Of a DNA stretch of 64,000 nt, positions 11,457 through 22,690 are shown one piece after another. The DNA comes from Bryum argenteum (lineage: Eukaryota; Streptophyta; Bryopsida; Bryales; Bryaceae). Location: assembly GCA_037043015.1 (NCBI GenBank), contig CM073323.1, positions 11,033,758 to 11,097,757 of the forward strand, read 5' to 3'. Position 1 is the first letter of the stretch. Each line of letters begins with the position of its first letter. The notes below the pieces were generated by a model that saw only the letters and a list, made by a program, of their open reading frames with translations, did no database searches and was not told where the DNA came from. A program made the translations under genes and the position numbers.

Positions 11457-11510
11457 TGATGATGCCTCGGGAGTATCATAGTGTGATGATGCCTCGGGAG
11501 GATCCAGGGG
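11457..11510. repeat. Two-unit tandem repeat GTGATGATGCCTCGGGAG
   Basis: GTGATGATGCCTCGGGAG occurs twice about 27 bp apart, just upstream of the minus-strand coding block. Confidence 0.8.
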
Positions 11511-12909
11511 GGTAATTATGGCATTGATTTGCCATTCCTCGGGGGTAGGATTAGGGATGATGAGCGACCGATCGACCGACCGATAGATCGACCGATCGCG
11601 TGATCAACACCAGTCGACATCCCGGTCGGCGTCTTGCGCTCCTCTCTTCCTCTCTCACTCACCAACACTCCCTCTTCTCTCTACTTCCCTCTTCTTCTTC
11701 CTCCTCTTGCCTGCTTTTAAGAATTTTCTATTTTTAGGTACGTGACATTGTACCCACAGCCTAAATCAGGGCATTAATCTTCATGCCGATTTTGTCAGGG
11801 GAATGTTGGGAAGATCTTCTTTTCATAGAAGAGAATGTTTCACTCAAAAGATCTTATGGGCTTGGAGACACATGAAAAATAGAACTTATTATAACTAACG
11901 ACTTATTGTTCATATGAACCTTAACTATCCATGAATCACTTGGAATTCTTTACGGATACAATGTCATGCTTTGATAGAATTTGCAATATATTCACATTGA
12001 TGTATGATATTGAAAAATATTATAGTTGCTAACTATTTACGGATCTAAGTATCTAAGCAAATTTTATTTGAAATCAAATGGGTGGTTGTTTATTTAACCC
12101 CTTAAGGCTAGGGGAGGGGGGTTTGAAGGAAAAATAAATGTGTTAAGAAATGTGAGTTTCCTAACTCTTGTGAACTTTCTCCCCAACGACAATATAAAAA
12201 CCTTAATGCTTAAATTAAATTGTTATAGTTGAAATCCTCATACTAGTTAATAATTCTCTTGTAATAGATTAAAGACACCAAAACTTTCAATAGCAAAATA
12301 AAATTCTCATTTCTCTTCTTAGTATTTATTTATATGTAACTATGGTTTCCTTAAATTTTATCTTACATGATAAAGACCAATAATTATCTATGAAGAATAC
12401 TACTAGTTTCCTTTTATAATAAGTTAATCAATATTATGCAAACCTTGTCATGTTTGTGATTGAAGGGGTTGGTGTGAAAAATACATGATTCCAAACTAGG
12501 TTTTGTAATGTAAATGAGGTTCCCAACTCATCTTACATCTCGGAGGTAAAAAATAAGTCCAACAAGAATCCTTTTAAAATCGGATATATCTTGTCAAAAT
12601 TTGGAATAGAGCACAAAATGGTTGATTGGGCCTTTAGTGGTTGAGAGTTAGAGTGAATATCCAATCATGTACTATATTGAAAGGCTATTAGCATCATATT
12701 AGTATATAAATATGTGAAGGAAAAAGACGTATAACATAAAACTTGCAATACAAATTCATGCAACCCAAATTTAGGAGAACATGGGTACAAAGTAGTATGT
12801 GCTAATATTTTTCTTTCAAGTGTATGTGCGAGTATGAATGATTATATTTCTATAAGACTCTCCTAATCATTTAACAAGTTACGTAGTGTAGATATAGATT
12901 TTTCATTTA

Positions 12910-12934
12910 CCGTACCCGGCCGTCAGGGTCGGCA
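12910..12934 (+). repeat. Left terminal inverted repeat of the pogo-like element
   Basis: 25 bp, exact reverse complement of 17,456-17,480, preceded by TA. Confidence 0.95.
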
Positions 12935-13133
12935 AAAATTAAATAAAAAAACAGAAGTTGAAAAAGATCGGGAATTATTGGAGAAGAGAGTCAAAAAGAA
13001 AAATTATTCATTGAAGAACATGCCGAATATTACAAAATTGAGCCAAGGTCATGCAGTAAAATCCCAAAATATTGCATACTCCACTTAACTAGTTGTTTAC
13101 CTGTTGTGAAAGTCAAAAAATACCCAAGGCATC

Positions 13134-13760
13134 TTGAAGTGGACAAGTTGTGTCCAAAAATGGAAAACTAAAGACTCGATCCAAGTTGACGGGGGTGTTC
13201 CACGCGCTCCACGCACTCTACGCCAAGTCCATGCGCTCCACGCCGCCATCAACCTTCACAAGTATACATTCACATGGTCTTCATCTTCATTACCACGATT
13301 TTTTGAGAAAGCAGTAACGCGGTGGTGGCAACGATGGTGTTGAGTAGATGAGCGGAGCCGAGGGGCAAGTTGTGCAATCGGCGCTTCTTCCGACTTCCAT
13401 TACCATCTTGCATCTTTCTTCTGACTTCCATTGTTTTGATCGGGTGGCAGTTGGTTGTGGTAGCCGCGGCCATCACTCTCTCGGCGTACTTCATCTGATC
13501 GAGGTTAGCACTCCAACTTCATGCTCCTGGCCCCTGTTGCTCACCGAAGTTTTTCCGGAGAGGGAAAAGCAAGGAGATGATTGAGCAAGCGATGGCGAAG
13601 GATAAGAACATTGGATCGATGTCTCCACGCTCAAAGACGGTATGAATGGCACAGATGATGATGGTGGTGCAGTATCACATGCTGATGTGCAGAAGGGTGC
13701 TGGAGATGCTCTGTAAGTTGGCGCTTTCATCCTGGTTGTGATCCCCGTTCTTCCTTTTGC
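13134..13760. other. GC-richer insert inside the pogo-like element
   Basis: It contains short tandem GCGCTCCACG words (13,205-13,245). A plus-strand frame ends with DGMNGTDDDGGAVSHADVQK just before a GTAAGT-type donor near 13,711. This looks like a piece of a host exon rather than transposon sequence. I cannot identify the source. Confidence 0.3.
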
Positions 13761-14566
13761 AAATTTTGGCATTTTGGTGTAACATCACTGAGCTAGTTAA
13801 TTGAATCTTGATGCCACAGGATTTCTTGGTTCTTGTTCCTTATGTACAGATTAATACTGATCAAGCATGACTAGCTTCACTTTCTCATCATTGCTGTAGA
13901 AGGTGACCAAAATATGACCATTTGTCGGTAGAAGGTGACCAGAATATGAAATGCAAATAGAAGGTGAAACCATCGAGGCGACATACGATGAAGGAGGACA
14001 CCATGGTATTGAAATTCTCTTACATTGTCTTTTCATTGAATTTGATGCATTCATGGTTTCAACTGAACATATTTCGGTATTGCATGTCCAAAAATGAAAA
14101 TACTGACCAATGTAGATTTGAGATGTTACTGATCAAGCCTTGCTTGTTGTTGTGTAGATTTGTTGTGCGGTGGTCTACCCCGGCCGCGTCCTCTTCCACG
14201 TCCTCTTCCAGAGCTGCAATCACAATTTCAAATTTCATAGGTATGTGCTCTAAACTTGTGTGTAAATCTCATTTCAAAATTATTTCTATATCATATGAAT
14301 GCTCAAGTTCTTGAAACTTACCTTAGAATAGGTAGAAGTTGCACCGATGGATTTGACCTCCTAGTTACAACTTCAGCTCTTGAATCTGGGCTTCTTGTGC
14401 TTGATGTTGCAGATGTAGGTATTTTTCTTGCCATGCCCCGTAGTGTGGCCATCCTAGTCGTGGGACTTGAAGTTGTGAGCAATGACACTTTGGTGAGAGA
14501 GTCCTCCAAAATTGTGTCCAAAGACACTTCTACACATGTCTCTTCGTTGTCAATGTTGTTATTTGT

Positions 14567-16237
14567 TTACACTGCTACATCTTCCTCAATGTTGAACAAT
14601 GGTGTTTTGATGTTGTCAATCATGGCTTGCTTTTGAAACTCTGGTTCAAATGCACGTTGTAGACCTGTATAGCTCCATCCTTTCTTTACCATCTCACGTC
14701 TAGTAGTAAGGTTGTGCCATGCTGTGAAAAGCCATCCACAAATTTTGGGCTTCAAAGTGGACATTTTCAGATCCACTTTCAAGTCTTCGGAGTTGTCAAT
14801 TTGATTTGAAATCACCTCCATTGTAAACTTGTTAAATTCCACTCGAAACGCATGTTTGAAAGGCCTTTGTAAAATAACATCTGCTGGTTGGAAAATAGAT
14901 GTGCAATTGGCGGGTATAAAGAGCAAATGAATCCTTAGATGATTGCTCTTCATCCACGCTCTAAACTCCTTGCTAATATGAACACTCCAACAATCGATGA
15001 GCCAAATCATATCTTGATGTGTAGAAAGCCCCAAAAGATCTATCTGTGATGTTCTATAATTCAATAGAATGTTGTTCACAAAATCCTTGCATGTGTCTAG
15101 AGTAGACCAATGATTTGAAGAAAATGTAAGATGCCAACCGTCGTCTTCACATGCAATACGCTCATCATTCTTAGGGGGAAGGGATCTTGGAGTCAAACCT
15201 TGGAAAATCACTTGAAAAGGCAAATATTGCCATTGGCTGCTGAAGAGACAGCCACAGTGATTTGACGTTTGTCTTCTATTCCTTGTACCTTCACATGCTT
15301 AGAATTCTTTTCTTCCCACGTTCGAGCTCCACCTGTAGGAACAAGATGAATGCCCGTTTGGTCGGTATTCACAACTAATTCCTCTGGAATGTTGTGAATC
15401 TTCACCAAATAGGCACATCTTTGTGCCATCTTCTTCCCTTGATCTTCATAGTCTGATGGTAGTTTCCCTGCTGCTGTTGTTGCGGCTCGGTAACTCCAAT
15501 TCATCTCAGCCTTGATGAATGCTAATGTCCATTTGTAACTCACACAAAATCCACTCGAATCCTCTAGCAAGTGGGGTTGTCGTTTAGAGATGATTGCTTT
15601 TATTATACCTTGTATGCAAGCTCCATACAAAGGTTGACCAAAGACTCCTTTGTTTCTTCAAGACCTCACAAATCTCCTCTTTAAGGAGAGGATATGAGGC
15701 TAAAATTGAGCAATGTTGTGTAGACTTGGCAAAATAAGTGCCAAGTTCTATACACCTCTTGATGTTGTCTTTCAAAGCTCCATTTGAATGAAACCAACCA
15801 TACATGGTTCCTCTACTCAAATAGTCATAAACACAACTCAAGTCTCCTGGCTTTCTATAGGCAGACCTCAAGAAGTTCCATGCATCCCCGATGTTTCGAT
15901 GTTGTTTAACAGCAACATAGATAGGAGGCCAAAGACTTGGATTGAACCAATTTCGGTATTGACCTCTTACCTTCTTGCTTGTTTTCTTCATGGTTGTTGA
16001 CTTGGGAAGATGGACATCTTGGTTTCTCTTAGGCCTCCCCACTGGTCTCCTCAAGATCACCTTCTTTGGCATTGCATTCTCCTTCTCCAACTTCTCATTG
16101 AAAGTTGCAAACTCCACTTCCACTGCTCTCTCCCTTTCTTCCTTAGAAATTGGTGTAAAAAAAGCTAAATCTAATTGCATATGCTTTGGAGCCATTGCTC
16201 CATACACACACACACACACAAAAGAGCAAATGCACAC
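14567..16237 (-). pseudogene. pogo/Tigger-like DDE_1 transposase, two frameshifts
   Basis: Three overlapping minus frames (16237-15584, 15630-15208, 15223-14567) make one protein of about 550 residues. The start MAPKHMQLDLAFFTP is followed by a basic region (RRPVGRPKRN) and a helix-turn-helix-like section. The DDE_1 core then shows the first Asp in VVNTDQTGI (near 15,360), the second in LIDCWSVH (near 14,990) and the third in FQPADV (near 14,880). This enzyme family cuts at the inverted ends and inserts at TA. One-base shifts near 15,610 (KKQ to FGQPLYG) and near 15,220 (GNI to PFQVIFQG) break it. Otherwise it is well conserved, so inactivation is probably recent. Confidence 0.85.
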
Positions 16238-17455
16238 TACAATCCAACAATAGTAGAAAAAATTGAAAAGAGAGACAAGGTATAAATAAGTGAGAGTAAC
16301 ACATACAAAAGACCACTAATGGAGATTAGGGCATTCAATTAGGTTAAGCACACCAAGTCCACCACAAACGGATGAAAAATTAGAAAATTCTTCATTGCCG
16401 TAAACTAGCCTTGTATTAACCCCTAAACGACCATGGTGTTTTGAGAGCTCCAAACTCCAAAACTGTGATTTCATACCACCTTGTAAACTTTGGTGTATGA
16501 GAATTTTTTTCACAATTTTTTGAAATATTAACCGTAGGATCTTAAAGATAACTATCATAAGAGATAGTGTTTAAAATTTCAACCGTTGGATCTTTGCCAT
16601 TTGTAAGATCATGACATTCAAAGTTGATGCAAACTTTTTTTCAGCAGACATAGTCTACTTTGTGCAAAGGATAACGTGATGCTTAATACCTCAAACATCT
16701 TGATTATATTTTTTTCCATGTAGATAACTAAGTTGATCATTACCATGCAAAATTTTAGACACTCATTTGGCTTTTTGAACCTTCATGCAATCTATTTACT
16801 AGAAGAAGGTAGAAATCAAGGATTCGGTAAAACATGCACCATAATTGTCGTATTTGGTTTAGGGGAAAATGAATGGTGAGTAGGTGCCTTCATGAGTTTG
16901 TGAATTTTGAGAAAAAGAAATTCAAAAATTCCTAAATCTCAAATTTTAGCAAATTTCGAAAGAAAAATTGTAATATTACGAAAACTTTGGATCTAGTTCT
17001 TGTAATTTTTTGAAGGGTGCCCTTGTAGAATTGGTAAAAGTTTTGACTTGGGTCACTTGGAAACCTAAGTATGAAATCAGTCAAGAAAAGAAATTTTAAA
17101 AAAAATCTCAAAAAAAAGTTAAAAATAAAAAGTTTTTTTCTGCCCGCCCCAAAGCCGAAAACGAAAATTTGCATTTAAAGACTCCAAAAGTGGATTTTGA
17201 CTTTGCAATTTTTCCCACATACACCTTGTAGTATAGGGAACTTCCAATAAAAATCTTATGCAAAAATATTGATTCTAACCCCTTCATCTAGGCTGCCCGA
17301 AATAGCAAAACAGCCAAATCGGAGGCCTTGGTCGTTTAGGGGTTAAAGCGCCGAATCTTTTATAATAATTTTTTTGAAACTTTGAAATTTTGATTAATTT
17401 CTTGCTGCCATGCCGTACCCACTTTCTCCACTTTAATTAATTATTCGGCATGAGA

Positions 17456-17480
17456 TGCCGACCCTGACGGCCGGGTACGG
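17456..17480 (-). repeat. Right terminal inverted repeat of the pogo-like element
   Basis: 25 bp, exact reverse complement of 12,910-12,934, followed by TA. Confidence 0.95.
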
Positions 17481-18056
17481 TATTTGTTCTCGGTAAATGT
17501 TCATAACTCCTGAATAAATATGAGTCATGTCCACGTTTATGGCGTATATTATTTTTCGTTTTTGTAGAAAGTGATGTATCTATGGTATCTTATTTTAGCA
17601 ATTCATAATACTACATGATCAAATATACAATGATATATTATTTTAAGATGCGATTTGATGATATTAACTCCATTTGATTTATATGGCAATAAAATTTGTA
17701 TTGAATAAAATTAATCTTTGTGGAAGCGTCTTCTTATCCTCAAGTAAAGATTTTCTATTTATCTTATTTGATCCTTATGATGCTATGTGTTTTTGGCAAA
17801 TGACACTAAGAACTTACACCCCAAAATACTAAATGCCCTTCACGGTGAATTAAGACATTAGTCTTGTTCCTAAAGTTTGCAATTTGGGCATTGAAGAAAA
17901 ATACGTAATTTAAACTAGAAAACACATGAACATCATCATATTTTCTCTTTTTAGTTGTTAAACATCAACATGCCATAAGTAGTACGAAGTAAGTAACATC
18001 TTCCGGACCATGATAATAAGATTAAATGAATCATCAATCAATTCGCAAAAGTCGGC

Positions 18057-18337
18057 CGTTATCGATCTGACGGTTGTGGACCTCCGAATCAAATCTAATG
18101 GTGACCACGACCTTCGGTCGCCTCGACTGGGGGCCGGTCGGAGCGAATTTTCTCGATCACTCTAAAGAAGATCAAATTTGAACGGCTTAGATGCGAGCTC
18201 CGTAAAGATCTAATGGTTGAAAATTTTACTATTGTCGTAGTAATTCCAATTTACCCCCCGGACGGACGTCTGGACGGTCTTGGACGGACGTCCGTCCGAC
18301 CAAAAAAACTCAAAAGACGTCCATATTGACATCCCTG
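18057..18337 (+). repeat. Second copy of the hAT right end
   Basis: From CCGTTATCGATCTGACGG to the terminal TGACATCCCTG it matches 22,805-23,082 closely. It includes a subterminal cluster of GGACGTCC and GGACGGACG words and the AACGGCTTAGATGCGAGCTC stretch. It ends exactly where the hAT ends, confirming that terminus independently. Confidence 0.85.
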
Positions 18338-20733
18338 CTCTTTTGTGATGCGGTTTATGTGATGCGGCCCGAGTAAGTGTCAGAGGCTAACCGCCTGTAC
18401 TATGGTCGGGCACCGGATGGGGTAAGGGCCGTAAATCCAAGGCAACCACGCTGTAGCCTATGTTAAGTCTATTCCAAAACGGTAAAGAACGTTGTGATCG
18501 GACTTAGAACGGAGGAGTTATAGACGGATGAAGTTTTGGATTTCCAAACTTCATCCGCAGATGGCTCATCCGTCGTACGTCCAAATCGCAAACTTGAGGT
18601 GGTTTCGGAATCCCCGCGCTGTACCCTACAGCGTGGTTGAGATTTTTTTGCGTAATTGAGAGATCCTCTATGCGTCCACATATGCAACTCCAAAGAAACG
18701 ACTCTTGAATGAGGTGGAATTTGCTGACGAGGGTCCATCCACGGTGTTGCCTGGGACATGTGGATTCCGGAATGGTTTGATTCGCCGAGATCGGACACCC
18801 TATGGATGCGATATTGACGGATGAAGTTTTTGACAAACCATGGGGTTTTTATGGTTCAGTGCTTAGGGTCACACTATCACACTTGCAGTGCACGGAGCTA
18901 CACCGGTGTTATTAGAGAGGGTTGCACCGGTGTTACAAGGATCATGGTCACACCAACACACCAATAGTGGACAGTGCTACAGCGGTGCTACATGCGACAA
19001 AATGCATGCATAGAGTAACAAACTTATACGTAACCCCGGTGCTCCGCGATGAGCATAAGCGAATCTGTACACAGTATAAGGATGCAATCAATATGGACGA
19101 GGCCGAGACACGCTACCTTGCAATTCGGTCGTGGTGGGTGTCAGTGAAGTCATTCTGATTCAAATTTGCCCGACCATGGAGTCCTGGGCCGGGCGCGCGG
19201 TGGCATTTTAAATTCTGCAGACAATGGGGAGGCTTCATGGATATTATAAGCGTGCTTTAATTTTTGTTTCTGTGATATGCTTAAATATTTCTCTCAACGT
19301 AACATCCACCACGGCACTTTCCATTCTTCTCATACCTCTAATATGTAGACATGCCTCCCTTGTGCCGCCACTCCCATAATTCATTTTCCTACACGATCCA
19401 CATATTCTTGTACTCGCATTTGTTTAGATTTACGTAACAGTTGGTTTTCCATTTCCAACGATCAAAATGACCTAATTTGACTTTGTGCGGGGACCTTCTC
19501 GATGAAGAGAAGTTCAAATGCCAATGTGCAATTTGGCTGAAACCATCCACGCTGCGTGGTCAAAACAGTCCGGTAAAGACGTTCAAGATATTTTAAAAGC
19601 ATCGATGGACGATTATGTCAGGGCATTCATGCAATGCACACGTTACAACGCTTTTCTACACGGTAACCGCGGTGGAACTGGACCGGACAAGGAGGTGCTG
19701 CTCTTCAGGCTCGCACATCGAAGTAGGAATTTGATCACAATGTACAAAGCCATGGAAGCCATCCCCGGTGCTAAGGACTTCCTGGTTGCGGACCCTAATT
19801 ATGCTGGCAAGGAAGTTTTTGGATCAAGTAAAAGGCGTTTAGAAACGCAACCTAGTGCTGATGACGATTCCTATTGGTTCGACAAGGTTAACTTCTCTCA
19901 GCCAAAGCACTCCAAAAGGAGAACACGCTCTTATGGATCTCCTTCTACTCCTATTCAATTAGATGACGAAGACGTGGACGATATTCCAGTAAGTGCGCGC
20001 GCCTCAATCGCATCCATTGTGCATGTCACTGAAGTCCAAGAAGATGATTGTGAGAAAGGAAAATGGCATATCCGTCGTGTTCCTGCAAATAGCAATCCGA
20101 CTTGTATTGGAAACCGGAGCGCGTCAAAGCAATGCCAGCAGAAGATCAGTGGGCTAGCAGGCCCAGCACCTACATTCCATGGGACTCGTCATGATCGCCC
20201 GAAGAACCTCGACGTCAAGCAATTTTTCTACTTCTGTCTAGATGATCTGAACAGGTGTGTTAAAGGCCCCCGCCGAAGGTGGATTACGGATCTAATTCTT
20301 GATGTCCCAACGGTTTGGCCTGTTCAGAAAGGAACAAATCTAACTATGCGTGAGGTCTTGGCACTTCAACAAGCGGGATTCCAGCCAGGGATGTCACAGC
20401 GTCCGGACGTCCGTCGGACGTCCGTAGGGGGTTATGGGAGCGTCCGTGACTTAGAGATTTTGGACTATTTACCTAAGGTAAAAGGGGCGACCGGTCTTTG
20501 GGCGGGGCGACCGGTTTTTGGCCCAGGCGACTGGCCCGCCGACCGGCCCAACCCGGGCGACCGGTAGAGCGATGGGGCCGTCTGATCGGTCGGCGGTCGA
20601 CCCGACCGAAAAAAAAAAATTTAAAAAAAAAAAAAAAAAAGGTGATGGTGATGGCCAGGCCGTCTGACGGCCGGTCGGCCGGTCGACCAAGGCGACCAGC
20701 GGTCGTCTCGACCAAAAAAATAAAAAAAAAAAT

Positions 20734-20823
20734 AAAAAATCTAAATTTAGAATCCGGTCGCTCCGTCCGGTCGGTCGAGCCGACCCGTCGGACGGAGCGA
20801 CGGATTCTAAATTTAGATTTTTT
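20734..20823. repeat. Long palindrome in the hAT element
   Basis: An A-run and CTAAATTTAGAATCC on the left pair with GGATTCTAAATTTAG and a T-run on the right. The GC-rich middle continues the pairing (GTCGCTCCGTCCG against CGGACGGAGCGAC), giving arms of about 40 bp around 20,778. The + strand would fold into a very stable hairpin. Confidence 0.85.
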
Positions 20824-20829
20824 TTTTTT

Positions 20830-21095
20830 CCCGACGGCGTGGGCGTCCGAAGCCGCCTTGGTGGGGAGCTAAGGATGGCGGCCACTCCTCTTAACCCTAA
20901 CCCTATTCCAATTTATTTCAACAACCATTTTGAATTTCTTCAGAACTCCCCCCCCCCCCTAAAGTTTTTCAAGACCCAGATTACACTATTTGGGGTTCCC
21001 GCTCAAATAAGATTCTCCTTGCTTTGAGCATTACGATCTCACTAATGGAAAAGAATCGACGGTTTAAATTTTACAAGTCACTAAAAATTCAAGTT
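20830..21095 (+). repeat. Internal inverted repeat A of the hAT element
   Basis: Nearly identical, in inverse orientation, to 22,270-22,530. It contains GGCGTGGGCGTCCGAAGCCG, TTAACCCTAACCCTATTCC and a poly-C run of 13. Together the pair brackets the AT-rich core, which lies in the opposite orientation in the related copy at 11.5-18 kb. Confidence 0.85.
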
Positions 21096-22589
21096 AACTT
21101 TAAGATCCTACGGTTGGATCTTTCTAAACATTGCTTCAAATGAGGCTTTTCAAGCATGAAGAATTTCGGCAATTTCGCATCAAGGATATCTAGGGATTAA
21201 GATCTCTTTATTTTATCTAAAATTTAACCATACTTAAATTACTTTTGTGAATTGATTGATGATTCATTTAATCTTATTATCATGGTCCGGAAGATATTAC
21301 CTACTTCGTACTACTTATGGTATGTACTACCTAGTTTGGAATCATGAATTTTTCACACCAACCCCTTTAATCACAAACATGACAAGGTTTGCTTAATATT
21401 GAATAGCTTATTATAAAAGGAGACTAATAGTATCTTCATAGATAAGTATTGGCCTTTATCATGTAAGATAAAACTTAAGGAAACCATACAAATAAATAAG
21501 TACTAAGAATAGAAATGAGAATTTTATTTTGCTATTGAAAGTTTAGGTGTCTTTAATCTATTACAAGAGAATTATTAATTGTTATGAGGATTTCAAGTTT
21601 TCACCTACAACAATTTAATCTTAGAATTAAGGTTTTTATATTGTCTTTGGGAAGAAAGTTTACAAGAGTTAGAAAACTCACATTTCTTAACACATTTATT
21701 TTTTCTTCAAACCCCCCTAGCCTTTAGGGGTTAAATAAACAACCACCCATTTGGATTCAAATAAAATTTGCTTAGATACTTAGATCCGTAAATGGTTAGT
21801 AACTATAATATTTTTCATTATCATAAGTCAATGTAAATATATTGCAAATTCTATCAAAGCATGACATTGTACCCCCAAAGAATTCCAAGTGATTCATGGA
21901 TAGTTAAGATTCATATGAACAATGAGGGGTTATTTTTAATAAGTTCTATTTTTCATGTGTGTCGAAGCCCATAAGATCTTTTGAGTAAAACATTCCCTTC
22001 TTTGAAAAGAAGATCTTCCCGACATTCCCCTGACAAAATCGGCATGTGGATTAATGCACTGATTTAGATTGTAGGTACAATGTCAGGTACCTAAAAATAG
22101 ACAATCTCTTAAATGCAAGCAAGAGGAGGAAGAAGAAGGGAGAAGTGGAGACATGAGGGAGTGTTGGTGAGTGAGAGAGGAAGAGAGGAGCGCAAGACAC
22201 CGACCGGTCGCTCGGTCGATCGGTCGGTCCATCGGTCGGTCGACATCGGTCGGTCGCTCGGTCGGTCGCTTGAGTTTTTAGTCACTTGTAAAATTTAAAC
22301 CGTTGATTCTTTTCCATTAGTGAGATCGTAATGCTCAAAGCAAGGAGAATCTTATTTGGGCGGGAACCCCAAATAGTGTAATCTGGATCTTGAAAAACTT
22401 TAGGGAGGGAGTTGTTAAGAAATTCAAAATGGTTGTTGGAATAAATTAGAATAGGGTTAGGGTTAAGAGGAGTGGCCGCCATCCTTAGCTCCCCACCAAG
22501 GCGGCTTCGGACGCCCACGCCGTTCGGGGAAATTTTAAAAAAAAATAAATAAAAAATAATAAAAAAAAAAAAAAAATTTAGAATTAGAA

Positions 22590-22690
22590 TCAACTCGTCC
22601 GACGGTCGACCCGACCGACGGACGGAGCGACCGATCGGACGAGCGACCGGATTCTAAATTTAGATTTTTTTTTATTTTTATTTTTTTTTT
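22590..22690. repeat. Second palindromic GC-rich hairpin in the hAT element
   Basis: GC-rich CGTCCGACGGTCGACCC and CGGACGGAGCGACC stretches lie between an AATTTAGAAT-type stretch and ATTCTAAATTTAG, mirroring the design of the palindrome at 20,734-20,823, though less perfectly. Confidence 0.6.

Larger units (their letters stand above)
12910..17480 (-). mobile_element. Complete pogo-like (DDE_1) DNA transposon
   Basis: Perfect 25-bp terminal inverted repeats (12,910-12,934 and 17,456-17,480; outermost bases CCGTACCCGGCCGTC) bound a 4,571-bp element. TA flanks both sides (12,908-12,909 and 17,481-17,482), the duplication expected for the Tc1/mariner/pogo group. Inside is a minus-strand DDE_1 transposase relic plus a GC-richer segment at 13,180-13,760 that may be captured DNA. 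Perfect ends suggest a fairly young insertion, yet the transposase has frameshifts. It may have moved with enzyme supplied from elsewhere. Confidence 0.9.
11560..18337. mobile_element. Rearranged hAT-related copy, interrupted by a pogo-like element
   Basis: 11,560-12,515 is an inverted copy of 21,335-22,265, and 17,960-18,050 is an inverted copy of about 21,240-21,325. 18,057-18,337 is a direct copy of the right end of the hAT element (22,805-23,082), including the terminal TGACATCCCTG. The inner block is thus flipped relative to the right end when compared with the complete element. No left terminus CAGGGATGTCA is visible near 11,540, and the 8 bp after 18,337 (CTCTTTTG) have no partner. This copy is therefore truncated or rearranged. 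The pogo-like element sits inside it. Confidence 0.65.

Noticed and set aside
20469..20885. Minus frame of 138 codons rich in Arg/Pro and poly-Phe, and similar frames at 20,498-20,872 and 22,535-22,858.
   Set aside because: They derive from GGTCGG/poly-A low-complexity DNA inside the hAT element and are not protein-like.
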